Part shown: positions 7,616 through 16,427 of the stretch, piece by piece
Layout of the letters: every line of letters begins with the position of its first letter
How positions within the stretch are numbered: position 1 is the stretch's first letter
Source: a bacterium
GTDB lineage: Bacteria; Vulcanimicrobiota; Vulcanimicrobiia; Vulcanimicrobiales; Vulcanimicrobiaceae
Assembly (NCBI GenBank): GCA_021778415.1
Contig: JAJYCL010000023.1
Location: forward strand, 1-47,696
Length of the DNA: 47,696 nucleotides
Reading direction: 5' to 3'
Made by a program: the position numbers and the translations under genes
Notes under the pieces: model-generated
What the model was told of the DNA's origin: nothing
The model's input: only the letters and a program-made list of their open reading frames with translations
Databases searched by the model: none

Positions 7616-8428
7616 TTAGGCGATTTTTGAGATGGTGGCGTCGAGGAGGGAGGCGAGACGTTGGCCGGTTTCGCGGCCGGTGGCGGTGACCTCGTCGTGC
7701 GACGTTGTGGTTCCGGCAGCGTTGGTGATGACCGAGAAGCCGAGCACGTTCATGCCGTTTGCACGCGCGCTAATCGTTTCGAGAACCGTCGACATTCCAA
7801 CAGCATCGGCGCCGATCGTTCGCAAGTACGCCGATTCCGCTGCGGTTTCATACGTTGGCCCGAGGAGTCCGGCGTAGACCCCTTCGCGGAGACGATGTTC
7901 AGGCTTTGCCGCTGCGCGAACGATTTCGCGAAGGCGAAATGAATACGCGTCGTGCATCGAGATAAACGGATTATCGCTTCCCGCAGCGACGAGCGGGTTT
8001 GCGCCGGTGAGATTTAAATGATCGGAGATCATCATCAGATCGCCCACGTTATACGTGGAGTTTAACGCGCCGGCTGCGTTGGTGAGAATGATCGTGTTTG
8101 CGCCGGCAGCGTGAGCGAGTCGGACGGCGACGGTAATTTGTTGTGCGGAAAAACCCTGGTAGAGATGTACGCGTCCGGAGAACGCGACAACCCGTTTGCC
8201 ATGCCAAGTGCCGATAAGCGCTTCGTGTCCTTGCCCCGCAATCGGTGCAATCGGCATCCCGAGCAGCAAATCATACGGAATGGTGCGGAACGAAAAAACG
8301 TCCGCGAGGGCATCGAAGAGGCCACTACCCAGCACGATGGCGAGATCGAAGGCTCCGCCGCCGGCATCGGTAAGTGTACTGGCATCACGGGTGAGAAGTT
8401 TTTCACTCGGGCTACGGCGGTCAATCAC
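7616..8428 (-). CDS. Purine-nucleoside phosphorylase
   Basis: A 270-aa enzyme that phosphorolyses inosine/guanosine to free base and ribose 1-phosphate in purine salvage. The trimeric (PNP/MTAP) family is indicated by AIVLGSGLFDAL (phosphate loop, about 29-40), FSGRVHLYQGFS (His/Tyr of the active site), LTNAAGALN, GLLGPTYETAAE and GMSTVLETI, followed by SVITNAAG near the C-terminus with the base-binding Asn. It is the last gene of the glycolysis operon and is joined to gpmI by an ATGA overlap (8425-8428). The ribose 1-phosphate formed could feed back to the upstream glycolytic enzymes. Confidence 0.93.
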   Translation of the reverse strand: MIDRRSPSEKLLTRDASTLTDAGGGAFDLAIVLGSGLFDALADVFSFRTIPYDLLLGMPIAPIAGQGHEALIGTWHGKRVVAFSGRVHLYQGFSAQQITVAVRLAHAAGANTIILTNAAGALNSTYNVGDLMMISDHLNLTGANPLVAAGSDNPFISMHDAYSFRLREIVRAAAKPEHRLREGVYAGLLGPTYETAAESAYLRTIGADAVGMSTVLETISARANGMNVLGFSVITNAAGTTTSHDEVTATGRETGQRLASLLDATISKIA

Positions 8429-9975
8429 GTCATTACTCCGATCGGTGCAAAGAGATTATTTCCGGTCATGCTCGGTGGTACGGCAATTCCCATAAGATGG
8501 AGAATCGTCGGTGCAACATCGCCGAGTTTGCCTCCGCTCGTCGGCGTTCCCGCTATCCCCTCGCCAACGAAAAGTAGCGGGACGGGGTTGGTGGTATGAG
8601 CCGTAAGCGGGTTGCCGTTGGCATCGATTTTCTCTTCGGCGTTGCCGTGATCGGCAGTAATGACCAAGAGGCCGCCGGCGGCAAGCACTGCAGACGAAAG
8701 TTTTGCAAGGCACGCATCGAGAATTTCTATCGACTCAACTGTTGGTTGCCACTTCCCCGTATGCCCAACCATATCGGCATTGGCGTAATTCATCACAATG
8801 ACGTCATAGCGAGCGGCCTCGATTTGGGCGACGGCATACTCGGTAATTTCGCTCGCACGCATCTGCGGGGCAAGATCGTAGGTCTCGACCGTGCGATCCG
8901 AGGCAATTAATTTCCGATCTTCCCCGGGAAAAACGTCTTCACGTCCGCCATTAAAAAAGTACGTCACATGGGCGTATTTTTCGGTCTCGGCGAGGCGCAG
9001 TTGTGAGAGTCCATGGTGCGAGATAATTTCCCCAAAGGTATCATATTGCGGGCGCGGCCCGAACAACACAAGGTTTGGGTTCGATTCCTCGTATTTCGTC
9101 ATTGTTGCGAAAAGCAAATGTTCGTATGCGATGGTAGGAAATGCGGTAAATCCGGTATGATTGAATGCGGCGGTGAGTTGGCGTGCGCGGTCGGGCCGGA
9201 AATTAAAGAAAATGCACGCATCGCCATCTTTAATGGGACGTTCAACGCCAATGATTGTCGGCTCGATGAATTCATCGTCGAGTCCTCGCTCATACGTACT
9301 TTTGATCGCCTCACGAGCAGTGGCGGCATGCTGAGGGGCCTGTGCGCGGGCAAGCATATCGTACGCTGCTTGCGTGCGCTCCCACCGCGAATCACGGTCC
9401 ATTGCGTAGAATCGGCCGCAGACGGTTGCAATCGTGCCGGGTCGCGATTGGTTGGCGAGGTGTTCTTCAAGCATGTCGATGTATGTTCGTGCCGAGCGCG
9501 GTGGCGTATCCCGCCCATCTAAAAAGGCGTGAATTGCAAAAGGCACGGTTGCTGCGACGGCGCCATCGATGATCGCAAAAAGGTGCGAGATCGATGAATG
9601 CACTTTACCATCGGAGAGTAACCCGAGGACATGCAAAGTTCCGCCCGATGCGCGAACATGCTCGATGCACCGAGCGAATGCGGTGTTACTTTTGAATTCT
9701 CCGGACGCGATATCGGCATCGATTATCGTCACGCCTTGCGCAACGACGCGTCCGCTGCCAAGGTTCATATGCCCAACTTCGCTGTTTCCCATGACACCCG
9801 CCGGCAAACCGACGGCCTCACCCGATGCATCGATTTGGGTATGCGGATAAGTGGCAAGGAGCCTGGCCCATGTCGTGGGGGCGGCAGCCGCGATTGCGTT
9901 GCCGTGCGCATGGGGATTGATCCCCCAGCCATCGAGGACCGTTAAAACGACTGGGCGATACGGTTTATGCGGCAT
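8425..9975 (-). CDS. gpmI: 2,3-bisphosphoglycerate-independent phosphoglycerate mutase
   Basis: A 516-aa manganese-dependent enzyme interconverting 3- and 2-phosphoglycerate in glycolysis, full length. The alkaline-phosphatase-like metal site is visible in VVLTVLDGWGINP near residue 10, the phosphoserine loop in MGNSEVGHMNLGSGR near residue 60, HAFLDGRDTPP, and the C-terminal VITADHGNAEEK. It overlaps tpiA by 11 nt upstream and punA by 4 nt downstream, so translation is coupled through this part of the operon. Confidence 0.96.
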   Translation of the reverse strand: MPHKPYRPVVLTVLDGWGINPHAHGNAIAAAAPTTWARLLATYPHTQIDASGEAVGLPAGVMGNSEVGHMNLGSGRVVAQGVTIIDADIASGEFKSNTAFARCIEHVRASGGTLHVLGLLSDGKVHSSISHLFAIIDGAVAATVPFAIHAFLDGRDTPPRSARTYIDMLEEHLANQSRPGTIATVCGRFYAMDRDSRWERTQAAYDMLARAQAPQHAATAREAIKSTYERGLDDEFIEPTIIGVERPIKDGDACIFFNFRPDRARQLTAAFNHTGFTAFPTIAYEHLLFATMTKYEESNPNLVLFGPRPQYDTFGEIISHHGLSQLRLAETEKYAHVTYFFNGGREDVFPGEDRKLIASDRTVETYDLAPQMRASEITEYAVAQIEAARYDVIVMNYANADMVGHTGKWQPTVESIEILDACLAKLSSAVLAAGGLLVITADHGNAEEKIDANGNPLTAHTTNPVPLLFVGEGIAGTPTSGGKLGDVAPTILHLMGIAVPPSMTGNNLFAPIGVMT

Positions 9976-10720
9976 GGCGAATCATCTCGGCAAAACTTTC
10001 CGGCGCAAGGGCTGCACCGCCGACGAGGCCGCCGTTGATTGCTTGCGATGCGAGATACTCGCGAACATTCTCCGGCTTCATACTTCCGCCATATAAAATC
10101 GGTACGTCGGCGAGACCGTCGACGGAACCGCGTATTGCAGTCATCGCGGCGTGGGCATCGGCTACAGCGCAGTTGCGGCCGGTGCCAATCGCCCAAATGG
10201 GCTCGTAGGCAAGAATAGTGCGCTCAACGGCTTCCCGGATGAGTCCATGAAGCGCTCCACGCGTTTGCGAGACGACGCGTTCGATGGTGTGCAATGCATC
10301 GCGCTCGTCGCTGGATTCTCCCACCGCAATAATCGGGGTGAGATCGGCTGCGAGTAACGCGCGAGTTTTTGCGTTGATATCGGCATCGGTTTCATGAGCA
10401 TACAAGCGACGCTCGCTGTGGCCGACAATCACGTGCGTGACACCGAGCTCTTGCAACATCGGAATTGAAATCTCGCCCGTATAGGCACCCGATGGTTGCG
10501 GATGAACGTTTTGCGCGCCGAGTTTGATACGGTGATTCACGCCTAGGCGCCCGCGCATCGCGGCAAGGGCCGTAAATGGAGCCGCGATCACAATTTCCAC
10601 ATCGGCGGGAAGCGAGGGCAACTGCGGGATGAAGACTTCTAAGAAATCGATGGCATCGACGCAGGTCTTATGCATCTTCCAATTCGCGACAAGCACTCGC
10701 CGCGGCGTATGTTCCATCAT
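9965..10720 (-). CDS. tpiA: Triosephosphate isomerase
   Basis: A 251-aa TIM-barrel enzyme interconverting dihydroxyacetone phosphate and glyceraldehyde 3-phosphate. Key elements: VANWKMHKT (Asn and Lys of the active site, residues 10-18), VIVGHSERR (catalytic His near 100), LAYEPIWAIGTG (catalytic Glu and flexible loop) and ILYGGSM (phosphate binding). Its ATG overlaps the pgk stop by 4 nt (10717-10720), and its own 3' end overlaps gpmI by 11 nt. Typical length, nothing missing. Confidence 0.96.
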   Translation of the reverse strand: MMEHTPRRVLVANWKMHKTCVDAIDFLEVFIPQLPSLPADVEIVIAAPFTALAAMRGRLGVNHRIKLGAQNVHPQPSGAYTGEISIPMLQELGVTHVIVGHSERRLYAHETDADINAKTRALLAADLTPIIAVGESSDERDALHTIERVVSQTRGALHGLIREAVERTILAYEPIWAIGTGRNCAVADAHAAMTAIRGSVDGLADVPILYGGSMKPENVREYLASQAINGGLVGGAALAPESFAEMIRHAA

Positions 10721-11895
10721 CCTAGTGCGGCAACGCCGGGGAGGGTTGCGCCTTCGAGAAATTCGAGTGTTGCGCCGCCGCCAGTGCTTACGTGGCTGAC
10801 TTTTGAAGCAAATCCGAGCATTTGTGCTGCGGCAGCAGCATCGCCGCCGCCGACGACGGTACGCGCACCTAGGCTTGTTGCGCGGGCGATTGCCGCGCCG
10901 ACAACGCGCGTGCCTTCGCGATACGAGGCTTTTTCGTACACACCCATCGGTCCGTTAAAGACGATTGTTTTAGCTTTTTCGATCACGCGCGCATAGGCAC
11001 TCGAGGTCGCCGGGCCGATATCGAGAATCATTTCAGTTCCGATCTCGGCGAGATTTACCACATGTGCGGCGGTGTCCGCATCGAAGCTTGGCGCAACGAC
11101 TGCGTCCGTTGGAAGCTGTAAAACGACCCCGCGCTCTTCTGCTAAGGAAAGAATGGATTTTGCCGGAGCGAGATCTTCATCGCGCAATGATTTTCCAACG
11201 TCAAAGCCTTGTGCTGCAAGAAACGTATTCGCCATTCCGCCACCGATACAGAATGCATCGACTCGCGCGATGAGGTTGGTGAAGACGCCGACTTTATCTT
11301 TGACCTTTGCGCCGCCAATAACGCAGACGTAGGGCTTTTCGGGAGAGGTTAGGAGCGAGCCGAGTGCTGAAAGTTCGGCGGCCATCAACGGACCGGCATA
11401 ACTTGGCAACAGGTGCGCAATTCCTTCGGTCGATGCGTGCGCACGATGCGCGGTTCCGAATGCGTCGTTGATATAGATTTCCCCGAGGGCGGCCAACTGG
11501 GCAGCAAACGTCGGATCGTTCTGTTCTTCACCAGCGTGGAAGCGCACATTTTCGAGGAGAATAACGGCGCCGTCATTCATTTCGCTCACGGCCGCATGAG
11601 CGACTGTCCCGATGCAATCGTGGATAAACATGACGGGAAAGCCGAGGCGCTCTGAGAGCGCTTCGGCGACGGGTCGCAACGAATATGCTTCGTTGCGCTT
11701 GCCATCCGGACGGCCCAGATGGGAGAGAAGTATGACACGCGCTCCGGCTCGGGAGAGTCTGGTAATCGTCGGCAATGCAGCATCGATGCGGGTGAAATCC
11801 GCGACTGCGCCGTCTTTCATGGGGACGTTGAGATCTTCACGAACCAGAACGCGCTTGCCGTGAACGACGACGTCGTCAAGCGTTTTAAATGCCAT
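10717..11895 (-). CDS. pgk: Phosphoglycerate kinase
   Basis: A 392-aa enzyme transferring phosphate from 1,3-bisphosphoglycerate to ADP. ATG 11895 is chosen over a further-upstream in-frame start because it gives the usual N-terminus MAFKTLDDVV and leaves only an 11-nt overlap with gapA. Visible: RVLVREDLNVPM, ILLSHLGRPDGK (substrate site), NDAFGTAHRAHAS, VIGGAKVKDKVG and the nucleotide-binding GGGDAAAAAQM with STGGGATLEFLEG near the C-terminus. Confidence 0.96.
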   Translation of the reverse strand: MAFKTLDDVVVHGKRVLVREDLNVPMKDGAVADFTRIDAALPTITRLSRAGARVILLSHLGRPDGKRNEAYSLRPVAEALSERLGFPVMFIHDCIGTVAHAAVSEMNDGAVILLENVRFHAGEEQNDPTFAAQLAALGEIYINDAFGTAHRAHASTEGIAHLLPSYAGPLMAAELSALGSLLTSPEKPYVCVIGGAKVKDKVGVFTNLIARVDAFCIGGGMANTFLAAQGFDVGKSLRDEDLAPAKSILSLAEERGVVLQLPTDAVVAPSFDADTAAHVVNLAEIGTEMILDIGPATSSAYARVIEKAKTIVFNGPMGVYEKASYREGTRVVGAAIARATSLGARTVVGGGDAAAAAQMLGFASKVSHVSTGGGATLEFLEGATLPGVAALG

Positions 11896-12889
11896 CCAAA
11901 ACCATTGCCGCAAGATCGGCGAGACGACACGAATAGCCCCATTCGTTATCATACCAGGCAGCGATTTGAATCAAATCGCCATTGGCGCCGGTAAGGGCGC
12001 TATCGATGATCGAGCTAAACGGCGATTGCTTGAAATCGCTGGAAACCAATTCTTCCGTCGAGTACTGCATGATGCCGGCCAAATCGCCGGATTGCGATGC
12101 TCGTTGCAGGATCGCGTTCAGATTCTCTTTCGTCGTTTCTTTTTTAACTTGTGCGACGAGATACACCATTGAAACGGTCGGCGTGGGAACGCGAAGCGCG
12201 AATCCATCGAACGTTCCTTTGATTTCGGGAATCGTCAGATAGAGCGCTTTGGCTGCGCCGGTTGAGGTCGGAATGATGTTTGTCGCCGCATTGCGTGCGC
12301 GGCGGAGATCTTTATGGGGTGCGTCGAGAATATTTTGATCGTTCGTGTAGGAATGAATCGTCGACATGAAACCCTTCGACCACCCAAGCTCATCGACGAT
12401 CGGTTTTACGGCAGTAGCCAAACAATTCGTGGTGCATGACGCATTGGAAATCACATGATGTTTTGCCGGATCGTAGGAGCGATGGTTCACGCCGAGGACG
12501 ACGGTGATATCTTCGCCCTTTGCCGGGGCCGAAATAATGACTTTCTTTGCGCCGCCTCCATCGATGTGAGCGCGTGCGCGGCTTGCATCGGTGAAAATTC
12601 CGGTCGATTCGATGACGATATCGCAGCCGAGTTTTCCCCACGGAATTTTCGCCGGATCGCGTTCGGCTAAAACGTTAACGGAGTGGTCACCGATGTGCAA
12701 ATGATCGTCGTGCGCTCCAACGTGGCCCGCGAAGGTCCCGTAATTGGAATCGTACTTAAAGAGATGCGCGCACTCCGCTGCACTCGTGAGATCGTTGATT
12801 GCTCCGATTTCAACGGAGGGGTGACGCTCCATAAGCGCCTTGGCGAAATTTCGCCCGATGCGGCCAAAGCCATTAATACCTATACGCAT
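11885..12889 (-). CDS. gapA: Glyceraldehyde-3-phosphate dehydrogenase
   Basis: A 334-aa NAD(P)-dependent phosphorylating dehydrogenase. It has the N-terminal Rossmann motif MRIGINGFGRIGRNF, the catalytic SNASCTTNCLA (Cys near residue 152), the RRARNAATNIIPTSTGAAK phosphate site and the C-terminal WYDNEWGYSCRL. It begins 11 bp after whiA and overlaps pgk by 11 nt, so it is the first glycolytic gene of an operon headed by rqcP and whiA. Whether it serves glycolysis or gluconeogenesis cannot be told from sequence alone. Confidence 0.96.
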   Translation of the reverse strand: MRIGINGFGRIGRNFAKALMERHPSVEIGAINDLTSAAECAHLFKYDSNYGTFAGHVGAHDDHLHIGDHSVNVLAERDPAKIPWGKLGCDIVIESTGIFTDASRARAHIDGGGAKKVIISAPAKGEDITVVLGVNHRSYDPAKHHVISNASCTTNCLATAVKPIVDELGWSKGFMSTIHSYTNDQNILDAPHKDLRRARNAATNIIPTSTGAAKALYLTIPEIKGTFDGFALRVPTPTVSMVYLVAQVKKETTKENLNAILQRASQSGDLAGIMQYSTEELVSSDFKQSPFSSIIDSALTGANGDLIQIAAWYDNEWGYSCRLADLAAMVLDGI

Positions 12890-12900
12890 AACCGCAAGGA

Positions 12901-13815
12901 TTACCGGGCCTGCTTGCTGTGCTCCTTGTCCTCTGAGCCCAGGCTTGCGGCAAGGCGGTTGAGAGCGGCAAAGCGACTGGCTACGGTCGGTTTGCTGATC
13001 GGCGGATTGCAGCGATTTCCGAGCTCGGCCAGACTTTCGTCGGGGAATCGTTGTCGTAATTCGGCGATTTCGCGGAGGGGCGGTGTGAGGCGGCCCATGC
13101 CGCAGGCGGATTCGAGCAATGCGACGGTCCGGCTTTGATGCGCTGCGGCCGCGGCCGTGCGATCGAGATTCGCCGCTTCCGTATTCACGAGACGATGAAT
13201 GCGGTTTTTCGTCTCTCGTAATGCGCGAACATCTTCGAGTGAGAGAAGGGCGGCATGCGCGCCGATGGTCGCGAGGAGATCGGCGACGGCATCGAATTCT
13301 TTAAAGTAGAGAACCGGACGAGCGCGTCGTTCGATCAACTTCGGATGGGCAGAGAGCGAGCGCATGATTGCAGCCAATCGTAAGGCTTGCGGCCGCGTTC
13401 GCAAGACGAATTCCAAATGGTATCCGGAGACACTTGCGGCTAACGAGCCGCAGGCGAGAAATGCGCCGCGAAGTTCCATGATACGATCGCACTTGTGCGT
13501 CGGCTTGGCGGGTACGTGTCGAAATTCCACGGGGAGGACCAAGCGAAATGCTGTCGCTCCACGTAACCTGCGATCGGCGAGTCCTGTGATGTGTGCGTCG
13601 ATTTCGACGCCGCGCATATCTGCAAGGAGCAGATGGCGAATCAAACGCGCAATGGAGTTGCGTCGCGTGACGACCGAGATGCCATCGGGGGAACCGTAGT
13701 ATGAAAGAGCTGCGAGCAGAGCGCTTCGACAATGCGGCGACGCGGGGATATCGCGAGCTAATGCGTCTTTGGCATCGCCGCTGAAACTAGAATCCGTTCC
13801 GCGCATTCCCGTCAT
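12901..13815 (-). CDS. whiA: DNA-binding regulator WhiA
   Basis: A 304-aa WhiA-family protein: a degenerate LAGLIDADG homing-endonuclease-like N-terminal part plus a C-terminal helix-turn-helix. The N-terminus SFSGDAKDALAR matches WhiA, and the HTH region is ESACGMGRLTPPLREIAELR then ESLAELGNRCNPPISKPTV, the most conserved part of the family. In Actinobacteria WhiA activates sporulation septation; in Bacillus it affects division and carbon metabolism. It is coupled to rqcP by ATGA (13812-13815) and lies 11 bp before gapA, an unusual position, since it is normally next to yvcJ/yvcK. Confidence 0.92.
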   Translation of the reverse strand: MTGMRGTDSSFSGDAKDALARDIPASPHCRSALLAALSYYGSPDGISVVTRRNSIARLIRHLLLADMRGVEIDAHITGLADRRLRGATAFRLVLPVEFRHVPAKPTHKCDRIMELRGAFLACGSLAASVSGYHLEFVLRTRPQALRLAAIMRSLSAHPKLIERRARPVLYFKEFDAVADLLATIGAHAALLSLEDVRALRETKNRIHRLVNTEAANLDRTAAAAAHQSRTVALLESACGMGRLTPPLREIAELRQRFPDESLAELGNRCNPPISKPTVASRFAALNRLAASLGSEDKEHSKQAR

Positions 13816-14084
13816 GGACGAAGTGGATCTTCCTTGCGCGTATCGAGCACATCGTACAAGGCACTAGGGTTCACTCCCGGTGTCGCACGCAATGGAACGT
13901 CGCGAATGGCAACGGTGACGACGCGTGTTGCGTAGTGAATCTCAAGAATATCGCCGGCTTTCACCGAATACGCGGGTTTTAACGGCATGCCGCCCTTGAG
14001 GATTCGGCCGTGCTCAAGCGCATCATGCGCTTCGGTGCGCCGCTTTGCTAAGCGGGCGACCTTCATGAATTTATCGAGTCGCAC
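13812..14084 (-). CDS. rqcP: RqcP/YabO-like S4-domain RNA-binding protein
   Basis: A 90-aa protein that is almost entirely an S4 domain. MRLDKFMKVARLAKRRTEAH and GDILEIHYATRVVTVAI closely follow the Bacillus RqcP pattern (MRLDKFLKVSRL-KRR, GDEL-V-FG-K-VTV). RqcP binds the 50S subunit and 23S rRNA/tRNA to assist RqcH in adding alanine tails to stalled nascent chains. The Hsp15 family is the alternative but is longer. It is the first gene of the minus operon with whiA and the glycolytic genes, and is divergent from the MATE gene. Confidence 0.85.
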   Translation of the reverse strand: MRLDKFMKVARLAKRRTEAHDALEHGRILKGGMPLKPAYSVKAGDILEIHYATRVVTVAIRDVPLRATPGVNPSALYDVLDTRKEDPLRP

Positions 14085-14146
14085 CGTTCTACGGTTTGCT
14101 ATTTTTCGGTGCAGGCCTCCGCTCTGTGCGCTCGAACGGGCGAAAG

Positions 14147-15520
14147 ATGCGTAACCCGGGTGTTAATGTCTTGGATACATCCAAGCCCATGTGGCGGACG
14201 ATGCTGATTTTTCTCGTCCCGCTGATGCTCAGTAACGTCATGCAGTCGGCCTCGCAGACGCTCGCATCCGTCTTCGTTGGCCGCATGCTCGGAGTCGATG
14301 CGTTGGCTGCCATGTCGGCTGTCTTTCCTGTTTTTTTTCTGCTGTTCTCGTTTTTGATCGGTATTGCAACCGGTTCGACGATTCTCATCGGGCAGGCATT
14401 CGGTGCGCAAGACACTGCGCGCGTGAAAAAAGTCGCGGGGACGGTTTTGGGTGCCACGTTTGCTTTTGGAGTAGGTATCGCCGTCGTTGGATGGTTCGTT
14501 TCGCCGACATTATTGATGTGGCTCGGAACGCCGCCGAGTATTCTTGCCTCATCGGACGCGTACTTGCGGTTGGTGGTTCTCACCGCGCCGCTTATTTTTC
14601 CCTACATTTCGTATACCACATTTTTGCGCGGAACGGGCGACGCGCAAACGCCGTTCTATTTTCTTATCGTCGGTACCGTGCTTTCGATTGTTTTGACCCC
14701 GGCTTTTATTGCCGGATGGTTCGGCCTGCCGCATCTCGGCGTCTTGGCCGCAGTCGTCGGAGGCACTCTGGGGCAAGCGATCTCCTTTGCTGCATTTCTC
14801 ATCACGCTTTCGCGTCAAAATCACTTGCTGAAATTCGATGGTGAAATGGCCCGCGATATGCTTGTCGACTGGTCTATTCTGTGGACGGTCATGCGCGTTG
14901 GCATTCCAACCGGAATCCAAGTCATCATGGTGTCGCTTGCGGAAATTGCGTTGATTACGTTTGTCAATCACTACGGGCCGCATGCAACCGCCGCGTACGG
15001 AGCGGTCAATCAAATCGTCGGCTACGTCCAATTTCCGGCGATGTCCATTGGAATCACGGCCTCAATCTTCGGAGCCCAATGCATTGGGGCTCGTCGTGAG
15101 GACTTGTTGCGCATGGTCGTCCGTTCGGCCGTCGCGCTGAATTACGTTATCGGCATCGTTTTGATCGGCGCGTGTTATCTTGCGTCGTGGAGTATTCTCG
15201 GATGGTTTCTGACGAACACCGAGACGCTGGATATCGCTCACGCATTGCTGATGATTACGCTCTGGTCGTATTTGTTGTTCGGCAACAGCGCGGTCATTAG
15301 CGGCGTCGTGCGTTCAAGCGGTGCCGTTCTTTGGCCGATGATCAACGGCATTTTCGCAATTTGGGCTGTGGAAGTGCCGAGCGCGTATTATTTCATGCAT
15401 CAGTACGGCATCGATGGAATCTGGTATGGGTATCCCATCTCGTATGCCGTCGTTCTCGCTCTACAGTTCAGCTATTACGAATTTTTCTGGAAACGCCGAA
15501 CACACGCACGCCTAGCCTAA
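14147..15520 (+). CDS. MATE-family multidrug/metabolite efflux transporter
   Basis: A 457-aa inner-membrane exporter of the MOP superfamily with about twelve hydrophobic segments in two similar halves. The N-terminal half shows PLMLSNVMQSASQTLASVFVG interrupted pattern typical of MATE helix 1, and GSTILIGQAFGAQD; the second half repeats the theme with VGIPTGIQVIM and ASIFGAQCIGARR. ATG 14147 is preferred over an earlier in-frame codon at 14096, whose extension is Arg-rich and would crowd the divergent rqcP promoter. Substrate unknown. It ends at repeat cluster 2. Confidence 0.9.
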   Translation: MRNPGVNVLDTSKPMWRTMLIFLVPLMLSNVMQSASQTLASVFVGRMLGVDALAAMSAVFPVFFLLFSFLIGIATGSTILIGQAFGAQDTARVKKVAGTVLGATFAFGVGIAVVGWFVSPTLLMWLGTPPSILASSDAYLRLVVLTAPLIFPYISYTTFLRGTGDAQTPFYFLIVGTVLSIVLTPAFIAGWFGLPHLGVLAAVVGGTLGQAISFAAFLITLSRQNHLLKFDGEMARDMLVDWSILWTVMRVGIPTGIQVIMVSLAEIALITFVNHYGPHATAAYGAVNQIVGYVQFPAMSIGITASIFGAQCIGARREDLLRMVVRSAVALNYVIGIVLIGACYLASWSILGWFLTNTETLDIAHALLMITLWSYLLFGNSAVISGVVRSSGAVLWPMINGIFAIWAVEVPSAYYFMHQYGIDGIWYGYPISYAVVLALQFSYYEFFWKRRTHARLA

Positions 15521-15540
15521 TTCCCCGCTGACGCAACGCC

Positions 15541-16037
15541 CCGTCACCCTGAATAGCAATGCGCAGTATGACAGGAACTCCGTCACCCTGAGGAGCGATG
15601 CGCCGCATGACAGGAACTCCGTCACCCTGAGGAGCGATGCGAAGCATCGCGTCTCGAAGGGCGCGTTTCGAAGGGCCGTCAAAAATGTTGCACGCTTACG
15701 CGTGCTCCGAATGATCGTGCTTCGAGACGCGCACTCCGTGCGCTCCTCAGCATGACAGGACGTGATACCGAGTCCCTGTCACCCTGAGGAGCGATGCGCA
15801 GCATCGCGTCTCGAAGGGGGCGTTTCGATGGGCCGCCAAAAAGTTTTGCTCGCGTATGCGTGCTCCGAATGATCGTGCTTCGAGACGCGCACTCCGTGCG
15901 CTCCTCAGCATGACAGGACGTTATAGTGAGTCCCCGTCAGAGGACCGATGCGCAGCATGACAGGACGTGATACCGAGTCCCTGTCACCCTGAGGAGCGAT
16001 GCAACGCATCGCGTCTCGAAGGGCGGGTCTCGAAGGG
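15541..16037. repeat. Hairpin repeat cluster 2 (between convergent genes)
   Basis: This fills the gap between the MATE gene and the hotdog-protein gene. Copies of GTCACCCTGAGGAGC begin near 15582, 15620, 15778 and 15983. The dominant inner stem is GCGATGC/GCATCGC with loops GAA, GCA or AAC-like variants; the inverted copies use GCGCAC/GTGCGC. Several copies are cut short, for example at 15543-15620 and 15937-15965, where the left arm joins directly to GCATGACAGG. A 23-nt spacer at 15916-15938 recurs in cluster 4. No gene is supported here. Confidence 0.9.
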
Positions 16038-16427
16038 TTATGGGATTCGCTTTTTTTCTTTTGGTGTGACGCAAGTGCCGGTTGCGCGACAGACGGTGAT
16101 TGGCGTTTCAAGAAAATCTGCCGCGGAATTATTGATGTCGGGCCTTACTGTGATAACTTTTTTGGCCTCGAATCGCATAGCTCGTGATGAGTTACCGATT
16201 TTCGTAATTTCTGCCTCGGCTTCGATGTAATCACCGGCGTAGACCGGCGCAAGAAACTCCACATTATCGTAGGCAACAAAGAGCCCCTCATCGCCATCCA
16301 TGCGGATGAGAAGTTCCGTCGCGAGATCTCCAAAGAGCGCTAACATCCGCGCGCCATCGACAAGGTTTCCGCCATAATGGGCGTCGTGTGCGCTCATGCG
16401 CAGACGTAAAAATGCATGATCGCTCAT
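16038..16427 (-). CDS. kal: Hotdog-fold protein, probable 3-aminobutyryl-CoA ammonia-lyase-like
   Basis: A 129-aa hotdog-fold protein. The blocks [57 protein letters not shown] and [13 protein letters not shown] match what I recall of Kal, the L-3-aminobutyryl-CoA deaminase of lysine fermentation (EC 4.3.1.14), over essentially its full length. No other lysine-fermentation gene (kamA, kamD/E, kdd, kce) is in view. It is joined to mazG by an ATGA overlap (16424-16427). A thioesterase-like role on another acyl-CoA is the main alternative. Confidence 0.75.
   Translation of the reverse strand: MSDHAFLRLRMSAHDAHYGGNLVDGARMLALFGDLATELLIRMDGDEGLFVAYDNVEFLAPVYAGDYIEAEAEITKIGNSSRAMRFEAKKVITVRPDINNSAADFLETPITVCRATGTCVTPKEKKRIP

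Noticed and set aside
7178-7630. A 150-codon open frame with repeated CFETRTACAP-like peptides, and similar frames in the other clusters (19369-19656, 33462-33734, 41999-42659)
   Set aside because: They are translations of the hairpin repeat in phases that happen to lack stops; they occur on both strands and have no ribosome site or family likeness.
9077-9090. GGGTTCGATTCCTC, resembling a tRNA T-arm
   Set aside because: It lies in the middle of gpmI coding sequence and no acceptor stem or anticodon arm can be built around it.
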